The notes beneath the pieces are model-generated. The model ran no database searches. It was not told where the DNA came from and was given only the letters and a program-made list of their open reading frames with translations. The position numbers and the translations under genes were made by a program. From Acinetobacter zhairuonensis (lineage in GTDB: Bacteria > Pseudomonadota > Gammaproteobacteria > Pseudomonadales > Moraxellaceae): a DNA stretch of 64,000 nt. Below, piece by piece: positions 19,202 through 29,088 of this stretch (its first letter is position 1; each line of letters opens with the position of its first letter). The stretch spans positions 117,105 to 181,104 of the forward strand of contig NZ_JAKVIM010000007.1 of assembly GCF_022601715.1 (NCBI RefSeq), read 5' to 3'.

Positions 19202-21361
19202 TTAATGATTTCTTGAAACACTGTCATTAACAATTCGCGGAGTCACAAAAATCAACAGCTCTTGCTTGTCATCCGACTTGGTATCTTTTCTAAATAATCT
19301 TCCAATATAAGGAATATCCCCCAGGAAAGGTACCTTGGTTTGTTTGTTTGCTGTCGTCTGCTCAAACACACCACCTAAAATCACCGTTTCTCCATTATTC
19401 ACCAAGACATTGGTGGTAATGGTGTTTTTATTTAGAATCAATTCACCATTTGGTGCTGTACCCGCAATCGAGTCCTTTGCAATATCAAGCAGCATTTGAA
19501 CTTTACCGTCAGGCGTAATGCTTGGTGTCACTTCAAGGCTTAATAACGCTTCTTTAAATTCCGTATTGGCCGTTGAACCTGAAGCTGAATTGGTCGTAGT
19601 TTGATAAGGCACTTCTTGACCAGTAGCCACCTTAGCTTTCTGTTTATCCCCTGTGAGAACTTTTGGTGTTGAGATTACTTCACCGTAACCATCCGCTTGC
19701 AAAGCAGAAAGTTCAAGATCCAACATAAAATCAGATAAGCTAATTAAACTAAATGCAATTTGACCTGCAGGATTAGTTACACCTAAATCTACGTTCAAGT
19801 TGTCTGGACGTTGAATGGTATATTTACCTTCATCATCAGGATCGCGTAAATCCCATAATGTTTGATCACTACCACCCACCAAGAGATCATTATTACTATT
19901 AATCCCTTGCGAAAGAATCCCCCACTTCACCCCCATTTCTTTAGTGAACGAGGTAGATGCACGCACAATTCGCGCCTCTACCATAACCTGCTTCACTTCT
20001 ACATCTAGTAAATCCACCATTTTTCGGATTTTATCGATATTTTGAGCCGTATCATTCACAATTAAAGTATTGGTTCGATCATCCGATACTACACTGCCTC
20101 TTGAACTTAATAAGCTTTCCAAAGCCAGTGAGTTCTGATTATTAACCCCACTATTACCATTAGACTCTTTGCGGGAATCTGTAATCAGTTTGAAAAGATC
20201 TGCAGATTTTGCATAACTCAAACGCAAATATTCAGTTTGAATCGGTGCCAATTTGACACTTTGCGCAATTGCTTTCGCCTCTTCTTCTTCGGCTTTAATC
20301 AGTTCTGAAACAGGTGCAATCCAGATCACATTACCATTACGACGCTTATCTAAATTTTTCGTTTTGAGAATAATATCAAGTGCCTGATCCCAAGGAACGT
20401 CTTTTAAACGCAATGTAATATTGCCTTGTACCGTATCTGCAGCAACCATATTAATGCCAGTAAAATCTGCCAATAACTGTAATACACGACGCACTTCAAT
20501 ATCTTGGAAATCTAAAGAAATCTTCTTACCAGTATAACTATTTGCTGAACGTGGTTTTGTTGAACTTTTATCTACAGGGCGTTTTAAACTAATCGTTAAT
20601 TTATTCTCTGCTTGATAAGCCATATATTCATAACTGCCCGAAGACTGAATATTTATAACCCCAGAATTACCATCGTTATAGGCATCAATAGTTGAAACAG
20701 GTGTAGCAAAATCATTTACATTCATACGGCGAGTTAAATGGGCGGGGATTTTACTGCCCAGCATGCGTACAACAATTTTACTGCCTTGTTGCTGTACATC
20801 TGCAGGTGTATTACTACCCAACAAATCAATGACAACTTGACCTTCACCTTCCGAACCGCGCTGGAAACCAATATTCGAAACACCTTGTGATGGTGCCTTC
20901 ACACTCGTTGCCACTGGTGTTGTAAAATTATTATCGGTTGAGTTAATTTTCAGAATAAAGGTATTGCCTTCAACACGCGTGGTAAATGCACCTGCATCTG
21001 CAAGATTCACCGTTAAGCGTGAGCGCTGGGCATCTGAAGACACATCTACTGAACTCGCTTCTTTGGTTGCAACTTTGATATTACTTTGTTTTAAAGTTTG
21101 TTGAGCTTTATCAAAATCTAAAATCAGACGTGATGGTTGTTCCAACTGGTAAGCTTGTGGTTGCGGTGGAATCCCATTAAACATCACGCGGATTTCTGTA
21201 CCTTGCCCAGGTATTTGCATCGGTACAATATTGGTCATGCTCACTTGTGCGCTGGCTACTTGCATGACCGCCATCGCTACTGCACCCATAGAAAATTGAC
21301 GGAAAATATGATTCATTGTATTACCATCCCCAAATATAAAATCTTGAATACTGTTTTTCAT
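19202..21361 (-). CDS. pilQ: Type IV pilus secretin PilQ
   Basis: A 719-residue outer-membrane secretin, the pore through which the pilus leaves. AMIN-type domains at about 40-260 bind peptidoglycan. A secretin/TonB N0 domain (ISLDFQDIEVRRVLQLLADF) begins near 275, an N1 domain with VNDTAQNIDKIRKMVDLLD lies near 425, and the beta-barrel runs from about 480 to 715. The barrel carries ISTPKVLTGDKQKAKVATGQ, VLVNNGETVILGGVFEQ and the end VPFLGDIPYIGRLFR and ELLIFVTPRIV. The first ATG (21361) has AAAGGAA upstream. A second ATG at 21316 gives a cleaner signal peptide ending in ASAQ and also has GGGGA upstream, so the true start may be there. It is last in the pilMNOPQ operon. Confidence 0.96.
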   Translation of the reverse strand: MKNSIQDFIFGDGNTMNHIFRQFSMGAVAMAVMQVASAQVSMTNIVPMQIPGQGTEIRVMFNGIPPQPQAYQLEQPSRLILDFDKAQQTLKQSNIKVATKEASSVDVSSDAQRSRLTVNLADAGAFTTRVEGNTFILKINSTDNNFTTPVATSVKAPSQGVSNIGFQRGSEGEGQVVIDLLGSNTPADVQQQGSKIVVRMLGSKIPAHLTRRMNVNDFATPVSTIDAYNDGNSGVINIQSSGSYEYMAYQAENKLTISLKRPVDKSSTKPRSANSYTGKKISLDFQDIEVRRVLQLLADFTGINMVAADTVQGNITLRLKDVPWDQALDIILKTKNLDKRRNGNVIWIAPVSELIKAEEEEAKAIAQSVKLAPIQTEYLRLSYAKSADLFKLITDSRKESNGNSGVNNQNSLALESLLSSRGSVVSDDRTNTLIVNDTAQNIDKIRKMVDLLDVEVKQVMVEARIVRASTSFTKEMGVKWGILSQGINSNNDLLVGGSDQTLWDLRDPDDEGKYTIQRPDNLNVDLGVTNPAGQIAFSLISLSDFMLDLELSALQADGYGEVISTPKVLTGDKQKAKVATGQEVPYQTTTNSASGSTANTEFKEALLSLEVTPSITPDGKVQMLLDIAKDSIAGTAPNGELILNKNTITTNVLVNNGETVILGGVFEQTTANKQTKVPFLGDIPYIGRLFRKDTKSDDKQELLIFVTPRIVNDSVSRNH

Positions 21362-21376
21362 TTTTATTCCTTTAAA

Positions 21377-21904
21377 TTAAGGTGCAGGCCCAATTAAAAC
21401 CAAACTACGCGGGCGCTCAACATAACCTTCTCTTCCATCTGGAATAATTTCTACAAGGTCAATCTGTGTTGGTGTAATTTTAACAATACGCCCTTGGTTC
21501 ATCCCCATATAGTTCCCAATTTGCACGCGCTCAATTTCACCATCTGGCGTCTGAATCAATCCCAATGTTTGTCCAGACTGGCTACGCATACTACCTTTCA
21601 TATTTAGAGATTCTAAGGCATAACTTTCTAGTGGTTGAGGCTGACGTGCGAAGTTCGGATAAACACGCTTACCTGCCATAATTTTTAACTCTGCCGCTAA
21701 TGAACTCGGCATAAATGGACTTTTTAGTTGATGTGCTGCGTAATTAAAGGTAGGTACAGGCGGAAATACGGGAGCAGGTTCAATCGGCATTGGTTGCTGA
21801 TTACGAATATTCACCATTTCCATATTCACAGCATCAATACGTGAATCACAACCCACCAACACCAATCCACACATCAAAGCAAATGCTATTTTCTCAAATT
21901 TCAT
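21377..21904 (-). CDS. pilP: Type IV pilus lipoprotein PilP
   Basis: A 175-residue inner-membrane lipoprotein. Signal and lipobox: FALMCGLVLVGC, with Cys19 lipidated. A proline-rich linker follows (PMPIEPAPVFPPVPTF). A C-terminal PilP/HR domain runs from about residue 95: ESLNMKGSMRSQSGQTLGLI, GEIERVQIGNYMGMNQGRIV and PTQIDLVEIIPDGREGYVERP. PilP joins the PilNO pair to the PilQ secretin. Its ATG overlaps the pilO stop by one base (TAATG). Confidence 0.95.
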   Translation of the reverse strand: MKFEKIAFALMCGLVLVGCDSRIDAVNMEMVNIRNQQPMPIEPAPVFPPVPTFNYAAHQLKSPFMPSSLAAELKIMAGKRVYPNFARQPQPLESYALESLNMKGSMRSQSGQTLGLIQTPDGEIERVQIGNYMGMNQGRIVKITPTQIDLVEIIPDGREGYVERPRSLVLIGPAP

Positions 21905-22647
21905 TACTTCGCTCCTTCTGGAGTAACTTGTGTCGGAGCAGTCGCAGCATTCGTACCAGCTGCCATATTTTGACTATTCTGATTGGCCACATAGCGATAT
22001 GTTTTTGCTTTCGCCACGTACGTCACTTGCGGAATTTCTGACTTATTATCCTTACTAATTGAGGACGTGATATCAAAGTCATGCAAAGTCACGATGCGAG
22101 GTAATGCTGCTATTCCACTTACAAATGAACCAAAAGCATGATAATCCCCAGTCGCTTCCATACTAATCGGCTGCTCAATAAAGAACTCTTGTTTAACTTC
22201 TGGCTCTAAACGGATGTTTTTAAACTTCAGTCCAGAGTTCACACCGGTCACGTTAATATCTTCAACCAAACCAGGAATTTCGGTTTCTTTAGGCAACTGT
22301 TCAAGCTGTTGATTAAAGTTTGCTTCCATCTCCTGCAACTGAGCTTGGTATTGCTGTAAATTACGTAACTTTGAATCTTTTTCTCTAAATTCATTCAGTA
22401 AATTTTGCTCTTGTGCATGTGCACTGGAGATTGCATCTAATTTCGGTTTAATCACTAAAAAGTAACCCACCGCACAGATTAAGAAAACAATAAAAATCCA
22501 ACAGGTAATTTTTACTGATAATGGCCAACTGCCATAATTATTTGGATCTAAAGTATTAAATTGTTGAAAAAACTTATCCACTGTCATTTTTTTCTTTGGT
22601 TTAATGACAGCTTCCTGATTTAGCTCATCAAATTCATCACGACTCAT
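21904..22647 (-). CDS. pilO: Type IV pilus alignment protein PilO
   Basis: A 247-residue bitopic inner-membrane protein. A cytoplasmic N-terminus of about 45 residues leads to one membrane helix (ITCWIFIVFLICAVGYFLVI). A coiled coil follows (residues 75-120, with LRNLQQYQAQLQEMEANFNQ), then a ferredoxin-like periplasmic domain with VNSGLKFKNIRLEPE and GDYHAFGSFVSGIAALPRIV. The N-terminus is longer than in some relatives. It dimerises with PilN. Its start overlaps pilN by four bases (ATGA). Confidence 0.94.
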   Translation of the reverse strand: MSRDEFDELNQEAVIKPKKKMTVDKFFQQFNTLDPNNYGSWPLSVKITCWIFIVFLICAVGYFLVIKPKLDAISSAHAQEQNLLNEFREKDSKLRNLQQYQAQLQEMEANFNQQLEQLPKETEIPGLVEDINVTGVNSGLKFKNIRLEPEVKQEFFIEQPISMEATGDYHAFGSFVSGIAALPRIVTLHDFDITSSISKDNKSEIPQVTYVAKAKTYRYVANQNSQNMAAGTNAATAPTQVTPEGAK

Positions 22648-23291
22648 TTTGCTGCCCCCGCTGTTGAACTAGCTACGGCATTTGCATCATTCGCAGCATC
22701 CGTAGTAGGCATTGCGATTTCATCCAGATCTGCAGTCACTACAAAGCTTCCATAACCATCCTCAACACGAGGAACAATTGAACTTGGCGCTTTATTCTTG
22801 TTTTCTTCTACTGCCAAGAAGGAATTCATAAAGGCATTACGATACCAAGATGAAGCCTCTAGATTGCGTAAGAATTCAGCCACAGCATTTGGACTTTCCG
22901 CTTTACCTTCGATGGTAAATTTATCCCCAATTCGTGAGAACTTGGTGATATATAAATTCGCAGGTACAACACGAGCCATTTCGTCTATCAAACGTACAGC
23001 AATTGGACGTTGACTTTGCAAGCCCTGAATCAACTTCATACGCTCTACAATGGCATTACGTTGCTCTTGTAAACCTTCTAAAGATTTTAACTGCACATCC
23101 AGATTTTGATTGGTACTGATGATCAGTTGGTTTGCCTGTTCTTGATCTTCAAGCTTATAGTTGTAATAGAACCACGCTAAAACAACCAGTAATACTCCGA
23201 TTAAAGCAGCCCCAATACAAATAACAATAAATTCTTTTTTCCGTTTCTCTCTTAGCTCATCGCGCCAAGGGAGCAGGTTAATTTTTGCCAT
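22644..23291 (-). CDS. pilN: Type IV pilus alignment protein PilN
   Basis: A 215-residue bitopic inner-membrane protein. It begins MAKINLLPWRDELRE, and the INLLPWR motif is the site where PilM binds. One membrane helix (FIVICIGAALIGVLLVVLAW, residues 23-42) is followed by a coiled coil and a periplasmic domain with RLIDEMARVVPANLYITKFS and PNAVAEFLRNLEASSWY. An Ala-rich tail ends the protein. It starts on the pilM stop (TAATG). Confidence 0.96.
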   Translation of the reverse strand: MAKINLLPWRDELREKRKKEFIVICIGAALIGVLLVVLAWFYYNYKLEDQEQANQLIISTNQNLDVQLKSLEGLQEQRNAIVERMKLIQGLQSQRPIAVRLIDEMARVVPANLYITKFSRIGDKFTIEGKAESPNAVAEFLRNLEASSWYRNAFMNSFLAVEENKNKAPSSIVPRVEDGYGSFVVTADLDEIAMPTTDAANDANAVASSTAGAAK

Positions 23292-24349
23292 TAATCAAAA
23301 CTCCTCAATGCCAGACCACACGCCACCAAGAGAGAGGAAGCATCATTTTCAATTTTTTTAATATCAATTTTTGGCGAAAAACCCATTTGTAAAAATGGAT
23401 TCGCAATTGTGACCCGATAGCCTAATTTCTGTTGTAACAATTTCGCCAGACCTGGGATGTTGGCATTACCTCCAGCCAACAAGATATGATCAATCTCATT
23501 AAACTGCGAAGATGAGAAAAAGAACTGTAACGAACGCGCTGCTTGTTGCACCACAGCTTCGAGGAATGGTTCCAACACCTCAACATCATAATCATCAGGT
23601 AGAGTACGACTTTTCTTGGCACGACCTGCTTCTTCAAAGGAAAGACCATAACGGTTTTGGATTTCCTGAGTCAGTTGTTTTCCACCAAATACCTGTTCAC
23701 GGGTATAAATAATCTTGTCATTTTGCATCACAGACAAGGTGGTCATGGTATGTCCAATATCCAAAATTCCGACGGTATTCACACCCATTGGCATGGTATC
23801 CGCAAAGACTTTATAGACATTTTCCATAGCAAAGCTTTCGACATCTGCAATTTTAGGTGTCAGTCCCGCAAGTTCCAGCACTTCGGAACGCGCTTCGACA
23901 TTTTCCAAACGTGTTGCAACCAAAAGCACATTGACGCGATTTGGATTCGCCAAACGATCAGGCAACACTTCAAAATCAAGACTGACTTCATCTAAAGGGA
24001 ATGGAATATATTGTTCGGCATCCATACGGATTTGAACTTCACGTTCATCATCCGTCATATCTGCATCCATTTCGATAGTTTTACTAATCACCATAGATGT
24101 TGGAATGGCAATTGCAGCCGCTTGTGATTGAACATTTGCTAGATTTAAAGCCCGCCCCAAAGCATCCCCAATCGCTTCAGGATTCAAAATATTCTTTTCA
24201 ACAACACTGCCTTCTGGTAATGGGACCAAAGCATAGCTTTCCACCCAATAGCGACCATTTTTTACAGACAGCTCTAACAACTTAACAGAAGTGGAACTAA
24301 TATCTACCCCTATTAACCCCTTACTTGGCTTACGATATAACCTGAGCAC
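23291..24349 (-). CDS. pilM: Type IV pilus assembly ATPase-like protein PilM
   Basis: A 352-residue actin-fold cytoplasmic protein that binds the PilN N-terminus. ATP-site motifs: GLIGVDISSTSVKLLEL (phosphate 1), TVGILDIGHTMTTLSVM (phosphate 2) and HILLAGGNANIPGLAKLL (adenosine). KRKK-free termini and normal length fit the family. The start is GTG at 24349 with AGGA six bases upstream. It is the first gene of the pilMNOPQ operon and is read away from ponA. Confidence 0.95.
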   Translation of the reverse strand: MLRLYRKPSKGLIGVDISSTSVKLLELSVKNGRYWVESYALVPLPEGSVVEKNILNPEAIGDALGRALNLANVQSQAAAIAIPTSMVISKTIEMDADMTDDEREVQIRMDAEQYIPFPLDEVSLDFEVLPDRLANPNRVNVLLVATRLENVEARSEVLELAGLTPKIADVESFAMENVYKVFADTMPMGVNTVGILDIGHTMTTLSVMQNDKIIYTREQVFGGKQLTQEIQNRYGLSFEEAGRAKKSRTLPDDYDVEVLEPFLEAVVQQAARSLQFFFSSSQFNEIDHILLAGGNANIPGLAKLLQQKLGYRVTIANPFLQMGFSPKIDIKKIENDASSLLVACGLALRSFD

Positions 24350-24409
24350 AATACTATTCCTATTATTTTTTTATCCCCAATAGAAGTAACTAACCAACTG
24401 GCTGCGGTC

Positions 24410-24451
24410 TATAATTTTATACGGATACAATAACTCATTAACAATCCGTAT
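24410..24451 (+). promoter_or_regulatory. Possible ponA promoter with inverted repeat in the leader
   Basis: A perfect TATAAT (24410-24415) lies about 100 bases before ponA, without a good -35. Right after it ATACGGAT and ATCCGTAT (24419-24426, 24444-24451) form an 8-base inverted repeat with a 17-base spacer. It could be an operator for ponA or for divergent pilM. Confidence 0.35.
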
Positions 24452-24514
24452 CGGTAAACGGCTATACTGACCACCAATTAGTTTGCCATTAGCTCCTATT
24501 AAAACTTACTTGTT

Positions 24515-27040
24515 ATGAAAAAGCTATCTTGTTCAGGCCGTGTTCATCCATTTTTTTTGATCATAATTATAGTTTTGGTCGCAATTCCTATGGGGTTTTA
24601 TGGCATGTATCTCTATATTGCCCCCTCTTTGCCTGAAATGAGTATCTTAAAAAAAGCACCCTTATTAAAACCATTACAAGTTTATAGTACGGATCAACAA
24701 CTGATTGCAGAATATGGTGGCAAACTTTCTGTGCCTGTTGAGTACGATCAAATCCCGCGCACCTTCATTCATGCTTTTTTAGCCGCAGAAGATTCAGCTT
24801 TTTTTGAGCACAGCGGCATTAGCTTCAAGGGCTTGGGACGCGCGGTTAGTGAAAGCATTACAGGGTCGAATGTACAAACAGGTGGCTCGACCATTACCAT
24901 GCAGGTGGCAAAAAACTATTATTTAAGTCCTGAACGAACATTAAAGCGCAAGCTCACCGAGGTCTTCCTCGCTCGAAAGATTGAGCAAAACCTAAGTAAA
25001 GAAGAAATTCTCACCCTGTATGTGAACAAGATTTTTTTGGGTAAAAATGCGTACGGAATCGCTGCTGCTGCCAAGATTTACTACAATAAAAACCTTGAAG
25101 ATTTAAGCATTGCCCAAATGGCAATGATTGCAGGATTGCCAAAAGCACCCTCAAAATATAATCCAGTCGCCAATCCAGAACGTGCTCTAGAACGTCGCAA
25201 CTGGATTCTGGGCCGTATGTTACAACTGGGCTATATCAACCAAGAACAATACCAAACCGCGATTGCTGAACCCATCAACCTAGATATGCCTGACCGCGGC
25301 GTCAGCAACCTGTTTCCCTATGTCGGTGAAATGGTTCGCACAGAATTGGTTAATAAGTTTGGCGAGCATGCAATTGATTCGGGATATAAAGTCTATACCA
25401 CTATCAATAGCCAGCGACAACTCTTTGCAGAGCAATCGGTTCAAGATGGCTTAGAAGCCTATGACCGACGCCATGGTTGGCGCGGTGCAGAAGCCCACGA
25501 TAAAGATCTAAAGCAGTTTACCGCCTATGCCAACACCTATCCTGCCAAAGTAACCAAAGTCAACGACACTTCTTTTGAAGCCTTTATGCAAGATGGTTCT
25601 AGCGTGACTGTACCATGGTCTGGCATGTCTTGGGCACGTCCCTATCGCAATGCCAATAGTATAGGTGCTGCACCCAATCGTGCATCTCAAATTGTTAAAG
25701 TTAAAGATATTGTGCGCTTAAGACCTAATGCAGACAAAACCTCGTGGGCATTGGTTCAAATTCCCAAGGTACAAGGTCAACTGATTGCCTTAAATCCAAA
25801 TAATGGTGCAATCGAAGCGGTTGTGGGGGGGTATAATTTTTATCAATCTAAATTTAATCGTGCCCTACAGGGTTGGCGTCAGCCTGGTTCGACCATTAAA
25901 CCCTTTGTCTATGCGTTGGCTTTAGAACGTGGCATGACGCCTTTTACCATGGTCAATGACAGCCCAATTACCATTGGTAAATGGTCGCCTCGAAACTCCG
26001 ATGGTCGCTATTTGGGTATGATTCCATTGCGTCGCGCCCTATATTTATCACGGAATACCGTTTCAGTCCGTTTACTGCAAGCCGTAGGTATAGAACGTAC
26101 TCGCCAATTATTTATGGATTTTGGTCTACAAGAAGATCAAATTCCCAATAACTACACTATCGCCTTAGGAACACCACAGGTACTGCCGATTCAAATGGCC
26201 ACTGGCTATGCAACATTTGCCAATGGTGGTTATCGCATTCAACCGCACTTTATTGACCGTATTGAAGATGCCTATGGCAAAGTCATTTATCAATCCAACC
26301 CTGAATATGCCTGTATTGAATGTATTAATGCCAAGGATGATGTATCTGATTCAGCAGGACCTGTAACACCTGACGATGAGGTGATTGAGGTCACTAACCA
26401 AGCTACTGAAACCAAAATTATGGAGCCAAGTGCGACCAATCCAGCATATCGTCAAGCACAACGCATCTTAAAATCCAGTTCAGCCTTCGATATGGCCAAC
26501 ATCCTGAAAGATGTGATTCAGCACGGTACAGGCCGTGCTGCTTTAAAAATTGGACGTGATGACTTGGGTGGTAAAACAGGAACCACCAATGATGCCAAAG
26601 ATGCTTGGTTCGCTGGCTTTAATGGGAAATTAGTCACTGTCGCATGGGTCGGCTTTGACCAACCCACTACGTTGGGTCGTCGTGAATATGGTGGGGTCGC
26701 AGCCCTGCCAATATGGACCAGCTTTATGGGCAATGCTTTAAAAGGCACACCATCTGCTTGGGTACACTTGGATCAAGATGCCAAAGCACCAACGTTACAT
26801 AATGAGACCCAATTTATTGAAGGTGAAACCCCAAAAGACTACCGCTCATCACCACCGTTGGCACAACCTTTATATCGCCCAAAACCAGTTGCTCCACAGC
26901 GTGCTCCTGAACGCGATTTTGATGATCTACCTGATGAAGAGACCTTAATTCCAAGTGATCAAGCCCCTCCAACCATGCAAAATACACCTGCTGCAAAAAA
27001 ACCTGATGCAATTGAACATCTCATTGATCAGTTCCAATAA
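24515..27040 (+). CDS. ponA: Class A penicillin-binding protein 1a (PonA/MrcA)
   Basis: An 841-residue bifunctional peptidoglycan synthase. One N-terminal membrane helix (FFLIIIIVLVAIPMGFYGM) is followed by a GT51 transglycosylase with AFLAAEDSAFFEHSG (catalytic Glu), GGSTITMQVAKNYYL and RKLTEVFLARKIE. An OB-like insert lies at about 315-415. The transpeptidase has the active serine in QPGSTIKPF (residue 459), the SRN motif in LYLSRNTVSV and KTGT near residue 687. A proline-rich tail ends in IEHLIDQFQ. It makes glycan strands and cross-links at the inner membrane. It sits divergent from pilM, as ponA does in many gammaproteobacteria. There is no strong ribosome site at the ATG. Confidence 0.97.
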   Translation: MKKLSCSGRVHPFFLIIIIVLVAIPMGFYGMYLYIAPSLPEMSILKKAPLLKPLQVYSTDQQLIAEYGGKLSVPVEYDQIPRTFIHAFLAAEDSAFFEHSGISFKGLGRAVSESITGSNVQTGGSTITMQVAKNYYLSPERTLKRKLTEVFLARKIEQNLSKEEILTLYVNKIFLGKNAYGIAAAAKIYYNKNLEDLSIAQMAMIAGLPKAPSKYNPVANPERALERRNWILGRMLQLGYINQEQYQTAIAEPINLDMPDRGVSNLFPYVGEMVRTELVNKFGEHAIDSGYKVYTTINSQRQLFAEQSVQDGLEAYDRRHGWRGAEAHDKDLKQFTAYANTYPAKVTKVNDTSFEAFMQDGSSVTVPWSGMSWARPYRNANSIGAAPNRASQIVKVKDIVRLRPNADKTSWALVQIPKVQGQLIALNPNNGAIEAVVGGYNFYQSKFNRALQGWRQPGSTIKPFVYALALERGMTPFTMVNDSPITIGKWSPRNSDGRYLGMIPLRRALYLSRNTVSVRLLQAVGIERTRQLFMDFGLQEDQIPNNYTIALGTPQVLPIQMATGYATFANGGYRIQPHFIDRIEDAYGKVIYQSNPEYACIECINAKDDVSDSAGPVTPDDEVIEVTNQATETKIMEPSATNPAYRQAQRILKSSSAFDMANILKDVIQHGTGRAALKIGRDDLGGKTGTTNDAKDAWFAGFNGKLVTVAWVGFDQPTTLGRREYGGVAALPIWTSFMGNALKGTPSAWVHLDQDAKAPTLHNETQFIEGETPKDYRSSPPLAQPLYRPKPVAPQRAPERDFDDLPDEETLIPSDQAPPTMQNTPAAKKPDAIEHLIDQFQ

Positions 27041-27057
27041 GCAGATCAAAGTCGGAT

Positions 27058-27086
27058 AAAAAAGCCCTCAATTTGAGGGCTTTTTT
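27058..27086. terminator. Bidirectional terminator between ponA and rlmA
   Basis: AAAGCCCTCA and TGAGGGCTTT pair around ATT, with A and T runs on both sides. It sits between the convergent ends of ponA and rlmA and can serve both. Confidence 0.9.
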
Positions 27087-27093
27087 AATATTG

Positions 27094-27897
27094 TTATTTC
27101 TTTTGGAATAAATACAATTGGAACTGCGCGGTTACGCGAAACTCAGCTAATGCTTCCAATGTACTACGTCGTTCAACCTTAGCTTTGTAAGCATAGGGCG
27201 TCATTGCAATCAGGTTCTTTAACTGTTGCTGCGGCAACTGCAATGCAGCACTCACTACCTGCGATTCAACTAAGTTAAAATCAGAAGCCAACTGCTGCAC
27301 AAATTTACTCGGTTCATGCGGTTTGACTTCTTCAAACAGTGCTTCCCGCAAGGCAAATAAATGTTCTGGCGCAGGCGTCACCACCAACAAATAGCCTTTG
27401 TCTTTTAAAACACGTAAGATTTCTTGCTGCGGAATAGGACTAAATAAACTGCTACACAAATCAATGGAGTGATCTAACACAGGTAAGGTTGCACCCGTAC
27501 CCACCACCCAAGTAACTTCTGGATTCAGTTTAGCTGCAACCTGCACCGCATTTTTCGCAATATCTACACCCACACATTGCAACACTTCAGACTGCATGGC
27601 AGCTGTGTAATATCCCTCACCACAACCAATATCTAACAGGTTTTCAATGCGAAGTTGACCTAACTTTTCAACCACAGCCTGCTGCAAAGGCGCATAAAAT
27701 CCCGCACTTAAGAATGCACGACGCGCTTGTACCGATTCAACCGTATCCCCAGGTGTTTTACTGTGTTTATGCTGCACCACATGTAAATTCACATAACCCT
27801 GTTTAGCCACATCATAGCTATGACGATTCTCACATTGCCACGTCTTTTCGACCAAACTTAATTTCTCACGACATACAGGGCACATGAGTAGATTCAT
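27094..27897 (-). CDS. rlmA: 23S rRNA (guanine-N1) methyltransferase, RlmA type
   Basis: A 267-residue SAM-dependent methyltransferase. It begins with a zinc finger, CPVCREKL followed by CENRHSYDVAKQGYVNL (CxxC...CxxxH), the mark of RlmA/TlrB proteins that methylate G745 or G748 of 23S rRNA. The SAM motif I is NLLDIGCGEGYYTAAM near residue 85, and DLCSSLFSPIP comes later. Starts: a TTG at 27909 and ATGs at 27900 and 27897. GGAG lies six bases before the last one, so I use 27897. Which guanine is modified cannot be told from sequence; RlmA(I) is the more likely in a Gram-negative. Confidence 0.9.
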   Translation of the reverse strand: MNLLMCPVCREKLSLVEKTWQCENRHSYDVAKQGYVNLHVVQHKHSKTPGDTVESVQARRAFLSAGFYAPLQQAVVEKLGQLRIENLLDIGCGEGYYTAAMQSEVLQCVGVDIAKNAVQVAAKLNPEVTWVVGTGATLPVLDHSIDLCSSLFSPIPQQEILRVLKDKGYLLVVTPAPEHLFALREALFEEVKPHEPSKFVQQLASDFNLVESQVVSAALQLPQQQLKNLIAMTPYAYKAKVERRSTLEALAEFRVTAQFQLYLFQKK

Positions 27898-27929
27898 CAT
27901 ATTCTCCAAAAACTGCCCATAAAAATAAA

Positions 27930-27950
27930 AAGGTCGGCATATGCCGACCT
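27930..27950 (-). terminator. Terminator after mraY
   Basis: A perfect 20-base palindrome, AGGTCGGCATATGCCGACCT, followed on the minus strand by TTTTTATTTTT. It lies 18 bases after the mraY stop and closes the rsmH-to-mraY operon. Confidence 0.85.
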
Positions 27951-27968
27951 GATTTTCACGGATTTTGC

Positions 27969-29087
27969 TTAACGCAATTTTAAGGTCATTAGCCCCAAAA
28001 CCACCAGCATAATTGTGATAATCCAGAAACGAATCACCACTTGCGTTTCACGCCAGCCCTTTTTCTCGTAATGATGGTGTAACGGCGCCATCAAGAACAC
28101 ACGCTTATTGCGCATCCGCAGTGAACCGATTTGCAAGAACACCGAAATCGCTTCTACCACAAATACACCACCCATAATTGCAAATACGATTTCTTGACGA
28201 ACCATCACAGCAATCGTACCCAGCATCGCACCCAGCGATAAAGCCCCGACATCCCCCATAAATACCTGAGCAGGATGTGCGTTATACCAAAGGAAAGCCA
28301 GACCTGCACCAATCATAGCTGCACAGATTACCACCAGCTCAGAAGAGTATTTCACATAAGGGATATGTAAATAACTAGCAAAGCGTACATCACCCGCCAA
28401 GTAAGCAAAGACGCCTAGACCTGCTGCAACCAGTACAATCGGCATGATCGCCAGACCATCCAGACCATCCGTCAAGTTGACTGCATTCGAAGCACCATTA
28501 ATCACCAGATAGGTAAAGATAATAAAGCCAATTCCTAACGGGATAGCCGATAATGGAATACTGAGGTTCTTGAAGAATGGAATAAGCAAATCCAGCATAT
28601 TTGCAGTATGCACTGGATTATCTTGTTGTTTAGCAATCATATACAATGCAATCCCCGCACCTATCGAAGCAACCGACGTCCAGAAAAACTTCTTCCGCGC
28701 TGGCAATCCTGCATTGTCTTTATAACGGATTTTAATCCAGTCATCTGCCCAGCCCACAGCGCCAAAAATCACCATTACGCCCAAGACAATCCAGACATAT
28801 GGGTTAGATAGATCTGCCCAAAGCAAGGTCGAAATCCCAATCGAAAGCAGAATCAGCACCCCACCCATGGTTGGTGTACCCATCTTCTTGGCATGGTTTT
28901 CAGGGGCAAAGGTACTGACCGCCTGACCGTATTTTAACGCTTGCAACTTACGGATCATTACAGGACCCAGCACCAACCCAATGGAGAGTGCGGTCAAAAC
29001 ACTGAGTAATGAACGTAATGTTAAATAGCGTACTACTTGGAATGAGCTGTGATAGCCCGCAAGCTGTTCAAATAACCATAACAGCAT
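27969..29087 (-). CDS. mraY: Phospho-MurNAc-pentapeptide transferase MraY
   Basis: A 372-residue membrane enzyme with about ten helices that joins UDP-MurNAc-pentapeptide to undecaprenyl phosphate, making lipid I. Motifs: [10 protein letters not shown] near residue 69, [19 protein letters not shown] (catalytic Asp pair) near 115, [13 protein letters not shown] near 200, and [14 protein letters not shown] near 275, with the [12 protein letters not shown] loop near 335. It is complete and of normal length. It follows murF with one base between stop and start. Confidence 0.98.
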   Translation of the reverse strand: MLLWLFEQLAGYHSSFQVVRYLTLRSLLSVLTALSIGLVLGPVMIRKLQALKYGQAVSTFAPENHAKKMGTPTMGGVLILLSIGISTLLWADLSNPYVWIVLGVMVIFGAVGWADDWIKIRYKDNAGLPARKKFFWTSVASIGAGIALYMIAKQQDNPVHTANMLDLLIPFFKNLSIPLSAIPLGIGFIIFTYLVINGASNAVNLTDGLDGLAIMPIVLVAAGLGVFAYLAGDVRFASYLHIPYVKYSSELVVICAAMIGAGLAFLWYNAHPAQVFMGDVGALSLGAMLGTIAVMVRQEIVFAIMGGVFVVEAISVFLQIGSLRMRNKRVFLMAPLHHHYEKKGWRETQVVIRFWIITIMLVVLGLMTLKLR

Positions 29088-29088
29088 T

